Shown here in pieces: positions 46,025 to 57,590 of a DNA stretch of 64,000 bases. Each line of letters begins with the position of its first letter. Position 1 is the stretch's first letter. Under the pieces are notes generated by a model. It searched no databases, was not told the origin of the DNA, and worked only from the letters and a program-made list of their open reading frames with translations. This DNA comes from Diabrotica undecimpunctata. Lineage: Eukaryota; Arthropoda; Insecta; Coleoptera; Chrysomelidae. Location: assembly GCF_040954645.1 (NCBI RefSeq), contig NC_092803.1, positions 124,081,961 to 124,145,960 on the forward strand. Direction: 5' to 3'. The translations under genes and the position numbers were made by a program.

Positions 46025-46032
46025 CTTTAAAC

Positions 46033-46480
46033 TTATTTTTAAATATACAGGATTACCCATATTAACAGGGTGGCACAAACTATTCTTTTTTTTAATGAAA
46101 CACCCTGCCTATTTTTACAATTTTTGATACTTCCCGATATTCTGGTTTTTTGCATGTCATGTTTGGCAGTGTTATACAAGGTAGTTTACAAGATAATTAG
46201 GGTTTTTTTAATAATTTCATTGCAAATTTAATACTCTGTAGAATTGTAGAGATTTGACATGAAAGAATATATTTATGTTTAAAAGATTTTTAATATAGTC
46301 TACTATTGTCTAAAATTCTTAACATAGCGAAATATTAAACTTTTGTATACAGGGTTTGTCGAAACTTGGACTAAATTTTGAACATCTGAGTTTTCTTAAA
46401 TGTGTATTTTAGTATTGTATCTATATGATAAATTTGCAAAACTTCCACCCTTAAATCAAAAGTCCCTGCACTTTGGTATT
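46033..46480. other. Unassigned, with transposon-end-like motifs
   Basis: AACAGGGTGGCACAAAC (46065) and ACACCCTG (46103) face each other 40 bp apart, and TACAGGGTTTGTCGAAAC lies at 46352. These look like ends of small IS630-type elements, but no complete element could be outlined. Confidence 0.35.
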
Positions 46481-47216
46481 TTTGCATATAATTTATCTAT
46501 AGATGAAGAAATGGTAACCCATTTTGGAAGGCACTATGCAAAAATGTTTATAAATAGAAAACCTGTGCGCTTTGGGTAAAAGTTATGGTGTCTCTGTTCA
46601 TCTGATGGATACCTATTTCAGTTTATTTCCTACGGTTGTGCTAGCACAACAAAATTAGATTTAGGCTTAGGTGCTGATGTCGTATTAAAATTTTTAAGTG
46701 TGATAGAAATTCTTCCTAGCTACAGGGTAGTTTTTGACAACTTTTTTTAATCTTATAAGCTGTTCACAATATTGAAAGAAAAGGGAATTTATGCAACTGG
46801 CACAGTGCGGAAAAACAGAATTGAAAAGTGTCCATTGAAAACATCTAAAATTACTTCTAAAAAAAAAGAGTGTTGTTAGACTTTTTGACAAAGAAGCTAA
46901 ATTATCTGTAGTTAGATGGAATGACAACTCAGACATAACAGTAATCTCCAATATCCGTCTGGTCCATTTCATAGACTTTGCAAAGATATATGATCGCAAG
47001 AAGCGCAAAGAAGTAAATATACTCATGCCGACTGTTATCCAGGTATACAATAGATGTATGGGCGGCGTTAACATACATCACAATGGCATATCGAGTTACA
47101 GGATTGTTGTACGAGGAAAGAACAGGTGGTTGCCACTTTTTAAAAACGTAATTGATAGTTCCATTGTAAATGCTTGGAAACATTACAGATTGTCAACGAA
47201 AAGCTCCATCTTTTAA
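46480..47216 (+). pseudogene. piggyBac-type transposase, catalytic part, broken
   Basis: Plus-strand blocks: DEEMVTHFGRHYAKMFINRK (first Asp), PVRFG, a stop, KLWCLCSSDGYLFQFISYG, LGLGADVVLKFLSVIEI, VVFDNFF (second Asp), SYKLFTILKEKGIYATGTVR, and MPTVIQVYNRCMGGVNIHHN (47025-47084). The third catalytic Asp of the family normally follows GGV; here the residue is Asn (GGVN). Stops at ~46577 and ~46749, a frame change near 46860 and this substitution make the copy inactive. No TTAA ends were located. It resembles mammalian PGBD-type sequences more than the other piggyBac copies in the window. Confidence 0.85.
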
Positions 47217-47750
47217 AACAATTTATAATCATATATTGTTGTTTGTCCAATAAAATCGAAAAATATACAACAAGAAGAATTGGAACATAATGAGAGTGAA
47301 AAAGATGAACAGTCAACTGACGGCGAAATGCGAAAAGATAAGTCATTTAGTAATAAAGCATGCAGAAAATGCAAGAAGAAGCTGCAGGCAGTGATCTAAT
47401 CATACTGTTTTTGTTTGTCAAACATGCCAGGTATATTTACACTATAAATATTTTGAGACTTTTTACAAAAAATAAAATTGTGTATTTCATTTTTTATATC
47501 TCAGTTCCGTCAAAGGTTAAAAAACAAACAATTTTTTTGTTTGTTTTTCAACCTTTTTCAACCAAGACTAAGCATAAAGATATGGTAGGTGTTAATGGCC
47601 ACCCTAATAATGATAAGAAAAGGAAGTCTTCATACACAAGATCTACAATAAAATAAAAGAGAAATGGAGGACTGAAATATACCAACTAAAAAGGAAAAAG
47701 AGTTCGAGCAAACAAAAGGTCAAACCTTTGCAGCCATGTAAAAAAAGGTT
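47217..47750. other. No gene recognised
   Basis: The open frame 47360-47656 (plus) has no identifiable domain. Its 3' part (KKRKSSYTRSTIK) is basic and may be the N-terminal beginning of GHT-E copy 3, but this is uncertain. Confidence 0.35.
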
Positions 47751-49180
47751 CCAACAAAATTAATTTCGAAGAACATGAACAAGAATATTTAAAGAATGCT
47801 GGAATCTTGGAGATTGTAACAAATGAGTGTTTTATTGTGACCCAATTGATTTTTTAAGCTCCTAAAAAGACTATTCGGATTAGAAACAGTGGGCAAGCTT
47901 CTAAACCAAGAAGCATAAACTATATTTATTATGTAAATAGATTACATAAATAGTTACCCTGCACATGAATCCCACTATTCACGACGACATACAACTAGAA
48001 AATATCTTTCCTTAGGTCTAAATTTAACAATAATGTTTCAAATGTATAAAGAAAAAGCTTCGTAGCCTGTTTCCAGATCTCACTTTACCAAAATTTTTGA
48101 AAGCAGAAGTATAAAATTCAAGAAACCGTCCCTAGACACATTTAATACATGCGATACTTTACATATGAAAAGAAAATTAGCAGATTCCAGTGAAAAGGTG
48201 AAAAGGAAATCTTGCAGCAGCAACTTGGCATTCATCAGGCAGAAGCTGACTTGGCTTATGAAGAAAAGTCAATGGACAAAGTAAATTCAAATAACGAGGG
48301 CATGACTGTCTTTTGATTTACAACAGTGTCTACCAACACCTCATTTAACTACAAAAAATTTTGTTTTTTATAAATGTCTACTATAGACGTTTAATCTGAC
48401 AGTCTGTAATGCCAAGGGTAAAACTCCGTGCAATATTTGGCATGAAGACGAAGGAGGCCGTGGTGCAAACCAAATAGCCTCCCGCTTATCTGATTACCTT
48501 TTTTTTTCACCTGAAATCAAAACGGTGACACTTTACTCAGATACTTGCGGCGGCTAAAACAAAAACAGCTATATGGCAGCAATGTTTCTCTAAGTTTCAC
48601 AAATGAGACCATGATTAACAATACATCACCAATGTTTAATTCCAGGCCATACGTGCATGGAGTGTGATGTAATACATGCACCAATTTAAAAAACTAATAA
48701 AACGGCTGCAAATAACCTACATGTTCCCAAAGATTGGTATAATTTAACAAAATATTGCGGCAAAAGTGATAACATAAGGGTAAAAGTATTGCATCAGAGC
48801 GCCTTGTTGGACTTTTCCAAACTTTTAAAAGGGCCACTTTAACTAAGACACTTTGATATAAATGATGACAAATTTATCTGGCGCGATATTAAATGGTTTT
48901 CATATGGCACTGACGAAGGCATAGTTAAGTATAAAACATCCCTAAATTAAGAAAAGCCATTTAAGTGCCTTTCATTTTGCTGGAGGGGAAAATTTAAGGT
49001 CACATTACAACCCAAAAGGTGCTTCAACGGACCCTTGAGCTTATGCAAAGAGAAAAAAAGGATTTATTTAGTATTTTGCATTTAATAGATTCAGAACGTC
49101 ATGCATTTTATAAAAAATTATCAGATGGCAACAATGTTAGTGATGTAGATTATGTTTGTGATTCATACAGTAGTATTTAA
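47750..49180 (+). pseudogene. DUF7869-like transposase relic, GHT-E family copy 3
   Basis: Plus-strand blocks in family order: EEHEQEYLKNAGILEIVTNE, TRKYLS-like and LNLTIMFQMYKEK (~48020), SRSIKFKKPSLDTFNTCDTL (~48100), FDLQQCLPTPHLTTKNFVFY (48316), TFNLTVCNAKGKTPCNIWHE with DEGGRGANQIASRLSDYL (48390-48490), TLYSDTCGG, a stop, NKNSYMAAMF (48530-48580), and PGHTCMECDVIHAPI (48640). Three or more stops and shifts are present. It retains the WHE/WDE, D-x-C-GG and GHTxxE signature, with Cys replacing Asp two residues after the Glu. Copy 2 is the better guide to the intact domain. Confidence 0.72.
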
Positions 49181-49556
49181 ATCAAATCCTATACACAATT
49201 GGCAAATACATAATTAAAAAAACCTGTCATTTATTTACCCACTGACATTACAAATGGGCATAAGTGTCTATAACAATATTGTGTTACCTGGTTATAATTT
49301 GGAATAGAGGCGTAAGTCACAAAAATAATAAAAAATAATTAAAATTCAAAAGTACTATATTATACAAATATCACACAAGAATATTATTTAATAAATCATT
49401 CTTATTCTGGTTACAAAAGATTTATATATATTATTATTTTGAAATATTTAGTGCTTGCATGGCTCATATTTTACACTTTTGCTAATATTGGCAAATACTA
49501 AAAATAGATGCCTAGGTGACTCATGCCCCCTTTTCCTTTGAACCACAGTTTATGTA
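49181..49556. other. No gene recognised
   Basis: AT-rich spacer between GHT-E copy 3 and the Tc1 element. No end motif of the GHT-E element could be identified. Confidence 0.5.
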
Positions 49557-49875
49557 CAGTGGGTGGCCAAATTCTTAGGGACACTACATATATTTTTGTA
49601 TTTTCTACTTTATATGGTTTTTTTACCAAAAAAATTGATGTTTATATCTGTATTATATGTAACAGTTCTTCTGGTATGATTTTTAAAATTTTTGATAAAC
49701 GGCAACATTAGTAGACTGCTTATGTATGAAATAAGAAATATTGCTGTTGCATCTCAGTTGGTCATCGGCTGTTATCGCAGTGAGGCTTAAAAATATTTGC
49801 AAGTTGTTTAAAACTTTTTTAAAGTATTTCTGCTAGGTTTTCGTGTCAAATATATTTAACAGGTAAGTAATATCA

Positions 49876-50945
49876 GTCCGACGAAGACTTCTTCTAAATG
49901 TGCCTATCTTATAGAGATGTTGGCAACCATATTGACCCATCCTATTCTACTCACAGCAGATCGAAATAGATCAGTTGACGTTAGACCAGGCCACTTCCTA
50001 AGATTGGCCAGCCAGGATATACCTCTACGTCTAGGGCCTCTCTGACCCTCAATCTTGCCTTGTGGAATCAACTGTTTTTTTATGGTGTTAATAATTTCTT
50101 TGTCTTTTCTTAGCATCTGGAGAATAGTTATGTCACTTGTGTGGTGTATATATGAGACCCTCAACATACGTCGGTAGCACCACATTTTAAATGCCTTGAA
50201 TCGTTTTATGGCATCTTTTGTAAGGCTACAGTTTTCTACTCCATAGAGGAGGACACTAAAGACGTAACATCTAAGAATTCTTATGCTCATATTGATACTT
50301 AAAGATAAGTTGCAGATAATCTTCCTAAGGCTGTTAAAAGAGCTTCTGGCTTTTTTAATACGAGTTTTTATTTCGTATCTGTGATCCCAAGTATCCTTAA
50401 TAGTGCAGCCTAAATAGCATATTTTTTCCACTGTTTCTACCGGTGTATCGCCTATTGTAATTTGGGCGTTTATGTTGTTGTTCTTACTAATGATCGTTAT
50501 TTTTGTCTTCTGGCAATTTAGTTTTAAGTTGTATTTGTTATATGCTTCTACAACGTTATCAATCATCCTCTGAAGCATCTGCGCACTATCTGCCAGCAAC
50601 ACTGTATCATGTGCATATTTAATATTGTTTATAAGTTGGCGATTTACAGAAATCCCATCTTCTGATTCGTCCAACGCCTCTCTAAAGATGTTTTCATAGT
50701 CTACGTTAAATATTGCCGGTAACAATATGCAAACCTGTGTAACTCCTTTTTCGACTGTGAAGATCTCGGACAGTCCATTTTCTAATCGTACTGTTGTTTT
50801 TTGTTGGAGATCAGTCTTATATACTTACTATCGAATCCTGATATTTTTAGGATATCGATTAGTTTTCCATGTGGGACTTTATCAAATGCCTTCTTGAAGT
50901 CAATGAAACATGCCTACACATCTCAGTTAACATCCCTGGCTCTCT
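49876..50945 (-). mobile_element. RTE-clade LINE, 5'-truncated, inside Tc1
   Basis: The minus strand starts within the reverse transcriptase (VLIQRARDVN, CFIDFKKAFDKVPHGKLIDI), followed by a damaged 120 bp and then a 273-codon open frame (50725-49904). That frame holds NNIKYAHDTVLLADS (the YADD box changed to YAHD), SVLLYGVENCSLTKDAIKRF, CYRRMLRVSYIHHTSDITI and RRRGISWLANLRKWPGLTST. The tail is a short CTTCTTC (49887). The loss of a catalytic Asp in YAHD makes even the open part inactive. Same BovB-like group as 2410-4560. Confidence 0.9.
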
Positions 50946-51690
50946 GTATTAGAACTTGCAAACTAAAACTAAAAAGCCGACTAAGACTGGCCGAAGGGAA
51001 TCTGATAGGCCGCCGGCCTATAAAGAGTATTACCGTTGAAGACTGGAGTAGAGTAAGTTTAACTTTTTTTAACGAATGGAGTTCGTGAACTGCCAATATT
51101 TTCATTTTTTTAGGCATGCTTCTCCAACGAATTAACATTCCAGATTTTGGTGGACAAAAGAGCTTCCGTACGACGACATCCTGGGGAGCAGTTCCTTCCA
51201 GATTGTATTGTGGAGAAGGTTAAACATCCGTTTAGTGTCATGGTGTGGTTTGTAATGTCGACCAAAGATATGGGATGCTGGGATGCTTATACATCGTGGA
51301 AGGGACAATGAGACATTACCAATATAAGCAAATACTGGAAACTCGGCTACTTCCCGAGCTCAAAGAATGGTTCCCTGGTCAAAAAAATTACATTTTTATG
51401 CATGATTCTGCACCGTGCCACAAAACTAGAAGTGTAACTGCATTTCTGTTCAAAGAAAATATTGCAGTTCTGCCCTGACCGTGAATCTCGATAGAGAGTA
51501 TGTGGGAGTTAACCAAATGAGAGATAGCCAAAGATGGTATTACAATAAAGCGGCAGTTGATTGAAGTTCTTATTAAAGATTGACATCATAACTCAAAATT
51601 AAAACGCAATGCAGAAGTTTGTATTCAGAGCATGCCCCGACGTGTAGAAGCTGTAATTGCAGCAAAGGTTGGCATCACTAAATATTGAAA
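50946..51690 (+). pseudogene. Tc1-type transposase, C-terminal part, broken
   Basis: Plus-strand blocks: ITVEDWSRVSL with FNEWSS (51025-51088), TTTSWGAVPSRLY, YGMLGCLYIVEGTMRHYQYK, QILETRLLPELKEWFPGQKN, and the second catalytic Asp in YIFMHDSAPCHKTRSVTAFL (51245-51478). After a stop at 51476 the remaining blocks SIESMWELTKxEIAKDGITI, KRQLIEVLIKD and MPRRVEAVIAAKVGITKY reach a stop at 51687. The N-terminal DNA-binding domains are lost and the first Asp region (FNEWSS, usually DE) is altered. Confidence 0.85.
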
Positions 51691-51907
51691 TTAGTGATTT
51701 TATGTAACAATTTTTTTTGCGAAAAAAATAAATGGTTTTACTAAGAGAACTCATTGTTTTTATGCCTTTAATACTTCTTTTATACAAAAAACAGATGAAA
51801 ACCTTAAAGCCAATAACTTCAGTTATTGGCTTTCAGCTAAAAAAATTCAGTTAAACTAGAAAATTATGAAATCATTTTACCGTCCCTAATAATTTGATCA
51901 CCCACTG

Positions 51908-52894
51908 AATATCTCTGGTTTCCAACATTTTAACATAATTAATTCCATTTGCTTATTTATTGACATTTATTGACTGACAAGAAAGAGTGGTAAGAGTCAC
52001 TTTAAGATAATCTTGTCAATTAACAATAGTTGTAATTAGAGACAGTGTGATAAAATCAAACAGAAATCTAGTAAATTATGTTTAGTTTATAATTACAAAA
52101 CTAATTAGACGATAAAAGTTAGCTTATGTAAAACATTTATTAAATTTTGATTTAGTTAGTTTGGATTTTGATGTTATTCTCTCTTCAAAATTTTCAATTA
52201 TTCCTTATGTAATATATTGTATAATTTTTACATAAGACCATTCGAAATGAGGGCAAATGTTCAACATATCAGGAAATATTTCCATTTTACAATTCTTTAC
52301 GTCATTACTCCACCACAGCGTATGCTGTTAAAACTTTGGGATAATATTTTATGCATGCCACAAACTCGAAAAGCGCTAAAACGGGAAAAAACCGAAGGGA
52401 ACTTGTTTTGTACTCTGCCATATAATTCAATACATTACGGAATTAAAGGTTACCATGATATTTCGTTGAGCGCAGCGTAAAACCAAAGTTTCTACCCTAG
52501 AAGCGAACTTTAGGACTTAATAAATCGAATTTATGTCTGTGTTTAGTCCAATATGAAAGTAATAAACTTGAAAGAAGATGAGAAACTGTGTCCTAACTTT
52601 AGAAAATACCATATTGTTGCTTTATTTAGCAAGAAAATTATGATAAATTACGTACTAAGACGACAGAGATGGATCGAGCAGAGTGGCTTCTGTGTAAAAA
52701 CACTACTTTTCGCTATGAGAATTACGTGAAAGTAATAAACTGTATTCTGTATAGATTTTTTTACATATTTCCTTATTACGAAATTGATATTCACATATTT
52801 CTTCAGACAAAATGAATAAACTACTTTTCTGGAGTAAAAATAAATAATAATATTAATTGAAATAAAATTTAAATTTCTAGTTCCAATTAAATCT
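51908..52894. other. No gene recognised
   Basis: The open frame 52217-52480 (plus) has no recognisable domain. No repeat structure stands out. Confidence 0.5.
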
Positions 52895-53659
52895 TATAGG
52901 GTAAACTATACAGTGATTGGCCAGTTAAGAAGGTGATTGCAGTTAATTTAATTTTTTTTTTTAAATAAAATTTCACTTACAGATACCTTAATATTATTTT
53001 GTGCTTTCTTCGAATTATTCCGAATAAAAGGATTTAAAAAAATATTTTTGCTATTTAAATCAACGTTTATTTGTAATTATAAACATATTGTTATTTGTCA
53101 AATATTCAAAGATTGGTCACTTACTTTCAATTATTGGCCAGTTGAATACCAGTAATTGGCATAAGCAAGTCATATTATTAAAACAATAGGTAGATACCTA
53201 GCTGTACTATAGAATTAATTTATTTTTAATAATAGAATAAAAAAATAGAATAAAAACAATTTTTTCAAAGATTTTGTTTAACAACACAAGTTTTACAATA
53301 AAAAATATTTTATCCTTATCTACAGAAGGACTAATTTTTATAATGCATAAATTATGATATATTCGGCTGCATTGCTAGCGTCGGATACCTTTGCTTGAAT
53401 TTATAATAACTTTAGTACAAATGAAACAAAGTTTTCCGACAGCTATTGGATTATAAGGAAAGTCATTCTGTTGAGGTTCATTATTACTTTCAGAACTGCT
53501 GAAAACTCTTCTTATGTGACGTTAAGGTATTTTTGTTAATCCGCTTGTCGCTGCTGCATTATTGTGTTTTTTGATTCTTTTAGATTAAGTTTCATTTCTG
53601 TTTTCTTTCACTGTATCGCTTTCTTTTTTTTATTTACAAATTCGCATCAACCCGAAGGT

Positions 53660-54965
53660 TATTACCGAGAATCAGATTTACAATATTAAATATATTATAT
53701 ATTAACAAAATTAATAGCTTTTAAGTAGTTTAACATATTTGTAAATGAACAATTTGCGCCAAGTGCTTTCTCTAAGTTTATTGAGATACCATAATTAATT
53801 CTTGCTGTGGAGAAAACTGGACAGTCTACAACAACATGTTTCACCGAGAGTTTAATGTTACACTGCTCACATTTTGGTTCGGATTCTTTAGCAATTAAGA
53901 ACTTGTGCGTAGCACTGGTATAACCTAATCTTAGATGAGTTATTGTCACTTGATCCCTTCTTTTAGTGGGGAAACATCTCCATGGTTTATTGTCCGGTTT
54001 AATATTCCGAAGATTGGACACTGAAAATTCCCACCGGTTTTGCCACTCACTTAGGATCCGCGATTTGATAACACTTGAAACATCACTAGCTATCACGTAT
54101 TTCACAATAATAGAGTCAGCTGAATTGACGCCTTCACGCGCACACTTATCTGCTTCTTCATTACCTCTAATACCATTATATGATGGGATCCAAATAAAGA
54201 TTACCTCCTTATTACAATTTTCTATCTCTATCAGATTTTGTTTTATTTTTTCAAGAATATGATTCTCTGGGTATATTCTTCCTATAGATTGTAGTGAGTT
54301 TAGTGAATCAGGCAAAATTATATATTTCTGATTTGGTGAGAATATAATATATGTGAGTGCCTCGTATATGACATATAATTCTGCATTAAGAGTACTATAG
54401 TGTATTGGCAACTTATATTTTTGACACATATTAGAGGATATAACTGCTGTTCCCACGCCATCTGTTGATTTTGAAGCATCTGTATAAATTTGAGAGAAAT
54501 TTGTATACTTTGATAATAAGTTTTGCAGATTTTGATGTATTATACTATGGTTAGTAGTGTGTTTGTCCAATGATGTTAAGGTAGTTATTATTTTAGGTAC
54601 TCCCAAAGTCCATGGTGCAGCAGGTTTAAAACTAACGGAAAAACAAGGAGGTAAGGTGGTGTTCAGAGATGAGAGATCCATTTTGATTCGGTGGTAGAAA
54701 GGTTTATATAGACGTGGTTTATTGAAGAAACATGTTGATAATCGGTTAAGGTGATCATATTTAAAGGTGTGGTTGTTAGGATTTGCATTTGATTTAATTG
54801 CATAGGTTAACTTTAAGTACTTTCTTCTGTGATATAGTGATGGTTCAGCTGCTTCACAATACAGGCTTTCTATTGGTGTGGTTCTGTAAGCTCCCAAGAT
54901 AATGCGGAGTGCAGTATTGTGTATTGAATATAAAATTTTAAGGGAAGACTCAGTAGCCGATGAGC
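53660..54965 (-). mobile_element. I-clade-like LINE 3' part with open RNase H frame
   Basis: A 400-codon open frame (54897-53695) begins at the end of the reverse transcriptase region (MGAYRTTPIESLYCEAAEPS). It holds a full RNase H fold with FSQIYTDASKSTDGVGTAVI (first Asp), LNAELYVIYEAL (Glu), ILPDSLNSLQSI (second Asp) and FIWIPSYNGIRGNEEADKCA (last Asp). The C-terminal finger CEQCNIKLSVKHVVVDCP (C-x2-C-x7-H-x4-C) follows. The usual His of WIPSH is Tyr here. The element is 5'-truncated; upstream sequence to ~54965 (ILYSIHNTALRIILGAYRTT) is still in frame. It sits between C-terminal pieces of the pogo relic, so it inserted later. The open frame suggests it is younger than the related copy at 38620-40200. 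Confidence 0.9.
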
Positions 54966-56103
54966 TTTCTTACTTTCCTGTTTCTACATTTTTTCTCCAA
55001 TTTTTTTTGTAGCTTTCTCTTTTTGCTTGGATAATCTTTCTATTTTACTTCTTTTTTTTCCGCCGTTTTTTATTCGCCAAGTTCTCCATCTGAATTTTTT
55101 TCCATCCTGAACTAATTAAAACAGACGGTAATCTTTGTCTATTCTTTTTCCTTTTCTTTGTGATGTTTTAGGCCAAATCACGAAATCTCGAATGCTTCTG
55201 TTATTTTGAGCATTTCCTGTATTGTCCTCTATACGTGATTCTTCTTATATAAACATCTTCGGGGTTACAATTTTTTGTAATATATCACTTGTCTGCATAA
55301 TTTCTTCTAAAGGCTGAGGCTCATTTTTATTCTCTATTATCAGTAATTTTTCTACAGATCCTTTCTGTGTTACATTTTCTTATATTATATCATTTGTCTC
55401 CATAGTTTCTTGTAAAGACTAAGTTTCTTTTTCATTTTCCTGTATAAGAATTTCTTCTACATGCCCTTCCTATGCTACATATTCTTGCAATGTTTCACCT
55501 GTCTCCATCTTTTCTTCGAAATGCATGCCACTTGATAAATGTTGGTTGTTTTTGTCTCTTCATTTATATCTAGTCCAGACGGTAAATTTTCGTCGAATAT
55601 AATTTCCATATTTTTTATTTCTGTGTCCACATTTCTATTGATTTCTTGTTGTTCTGAAATGTCACAAATTTTTGTATACAAATAGTTATCGCTTTTTTCA
55701 AACTCTTTATATAATTTATACAAGATAAACTCATCATGATTTGCTTCGTCAAACTGATCAATTTTTATAAATATTGCTATCCTCTCTTCGCTAACTCTTT
55801 TCTTAAATTTATTGAAACAGATAAACAAAATATTGTGTGAAACTCTGTTTTTCTCTACTAGCGTATTATTATTTAGGTCCATCTCAGTCCCTTTTTTGTT
55901 CCCAGACATTTGGTAAAATCTATACCTGATGCATTCCATGAATATAATTTACTTACCTGAAACCCTTTTTTTATAGTTTTAGCTTTAGCCTAGTTTTCTA
56001 TGACATTTTTCAGTACTGATACAAATTTTTCCTCAGTCAGTATTTCATGGGAATTTTTTCTTCTGAATTATAACACTGCTTTTTTCCAACCTGTTTTTAA
56101 TGG

Positions 56104-56262
56104 TTAGAATGTTAGAAGAATGTTAGAAGAATGTTAGAAGAATGTTAGAAGAATGTTAGAAGAATGTTAGAAGAATGTTAGAAGAATGTTAGAAGAATGT
56201 TAGAAGAATGTTAGAAGAATGTTAGAAGAATGTTAGAAGAATGTTAGAAGAATGTTAGTAGA
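56104..56262. repeat. 11-bp minisatellite (TTAGAAGAATG)n, ~14 copies
   Basis: About 14 nearly perfect copies of TTAGAAGAATG. It lies inside the pogo-like coding region exactly between the second catalytic Asp block (FVDDHS) and LKTGWKKAV. Its length is close to the ~45 codons expected there. The 11-bp period cannot keep frame, and stops occur in each pass. Confidence 0.95.
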
Positions 56263-57165
56263 ATAGTTAGAATGGTCATCTACAAATAGGATTATTGGAA
56301 ATATAGTGCCAATTTTTTTTAATATGGATACCAAAACACCAATGTAATCGTAAAATAACTCAACTTTCATCCAACCTTTATCACTATGTCCGATTCCCCA
56401 TGAAGAAGGTACTGAATTAACAATAGAACTGGGAAGTCTTTTGTAGGGATAAATAAGCATCAACTCAGTTACTTGACCGGATGCAGAAAAGATAGAAAAA
56501 AAACGGTGATATTCATTTTTGCCTAAGCAAAATATACCTCACAAACATTCCGTGATATACAAGGCGCAATGACTTTAAATTTTTTTGGGCACAGATAAAA
56601 ACATGTTTCATCCCCATTAAAAATTCTAGTGGGGTCTTGCATAATGTAATCTAGATTTTTACTTTTTAAATATTCCTCGTCTATAAAAAATCATTTACGA
56701 ACATCTTCCAAGACAACCGAACTGGCCGAAGAAACTGCTTCTGATGTTCGATGACTTAAAATTTCATGACGCTTAAGAAAGCGTCGATATTATCCTCCTT
56801 CTGGAAAATTGTCCTTAAATGGATTTTCACGTGGGCTTGAATCTAAAAATTCCTCAACAGAAGCTTAAATGATATCTACTTTCCTAATAGGAAATCCCTT
56901 TTTGTGACTTCAAATCAACGTCAGATCAGACGTCAATATCCATTCTTCTAAAATAGCTTCCTGGTCAAAATACTACTTGGTCCCAAGTTAAATCTTATTA
57001 CTATACTTATCGCTTTTTCTAAACTGAAGAGTTTGACGTGGTACTTTAAACATCTGGGAAGCTTTTTGTGACATTCCATTTTCGATGGAATTCAACGCAA
57101 GCAAAACATCTTCTTCGGCATATTTTTTTATTTTCGTATTGTGCACCCTCTTTTACTTTGGGCAT

Positions 57166-57590
57166 CTACAAAAAAATCTCTATGTGCCTATGTGCCATTC
57201 ACTAAACAAACAATATGATCAATAGAATGTATTTTTACACCAAAAAATACACCCAGTCATTGGCATAGATAATTTTATGAAACGGAAGCACATTCGTGCA
57301 ATTATTGACTCAAATTTACTCATTTTAAACATAATAGAATATCTTAAGGTAATAAATTTTATGCAACAAAACATACCTTCTAAAATATCCTTCTTTCCAA
57401 TACTGGCTGTCTTTACGATTCTTAAGTATTTTTGCTCAAAAATGTTGATACACAGCACGCCATCTGATAGATCTGTCGCTATTTTTTTAAGGTTAGGTAG
57501 TACAATAAAATGAAGTTAAATATTATTTGTACAGGGTTGCCACTTACAGTGTACAGTGGTCAGTATATTTCACTATAATTGAGGGAGCCT
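57166..57590. other. No gene recognised
   Basis: 5' flank of the pogo-like relic with one CCAGTCATTGGCATAG motif (57251) similar to motifs near 53147. No complete terminus. The BEL LTR begins at its right. Confidence 0.45.

Larger units (their letters stand above)
49557..51907 (+). mobile_element. Tc1-type element split by an RTE LINE
   Basis: The left end CAGTGGGTGGCCAAATTCTT (49557, preceded by TA) and the right end, in reverse complement, CAGTGGGTGATCAAATTATT (51907 backward) form TIRs that continue with AGGGAC. The transposase remnant lies at ~50946-51690. An RTE fragment occupies ~49876-50945. A perfect 13-bp-arm hairpin (51806-51833) sits near the right end. Without the LINE the element would be ~1.3 kb, normal for Tc1-type transposons. 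Confidence 0.88.
52895..57165 (-). pseudogene. pogo/Tigger-like transposase relic, split by LINE, minisatellite inside
   Basis: Minus strand from ATG 57165 (MPKVKEGAQYENKK): psq-type HTH (EDVLLALNSIENGMSQKASQ, MFKVPRQTLQ), HKKGFPIRKVDII, SSPRENPFKDNFPEG, HEILSHRTSEAVSSASSV, and the first Asp in RIFNGDETCFYLCP (~56620). Then MLIYPYKRLPSSIVNSVP and WGIGHSDKGWMKVELFYDYI (open frame 56463-56233), with the second Asp in IILFVDDHS. The 11-bp minisatellite follows, then LKTGWKKAVL, EILTEEKFVSVLKNVIEN, TIKKGFQVSKLYSWNASGID and FTKCLGTKKG (to ~55880), a basic stretch (LPSVLISSGWKKIQMENLAN) and a late CxxC finger (GKLCFICTKVI, ~53430). TATAGGGTAAACTATACAGT at 52895 with nearby GGCCAGT motifs resembles the left end. 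The 5' end was not found; the BEL element may have displaced it. Confidence 0.8.

Noticed and set aside
52217..52480. 87-codon plus-strand frame
   Set aside because: No domain, no splice or start context and no similarity I recognise; consistent with chance.
55475..55939. 154-codon minus-strand frame, first considered as an unknown gene
   Set aside because: The sequence just upstream reads GIDFTKCLGTKKG after the pogo block TIKKGFQVSKLYSWNASG, so this is the C-terminal part of the pogo-like relic.
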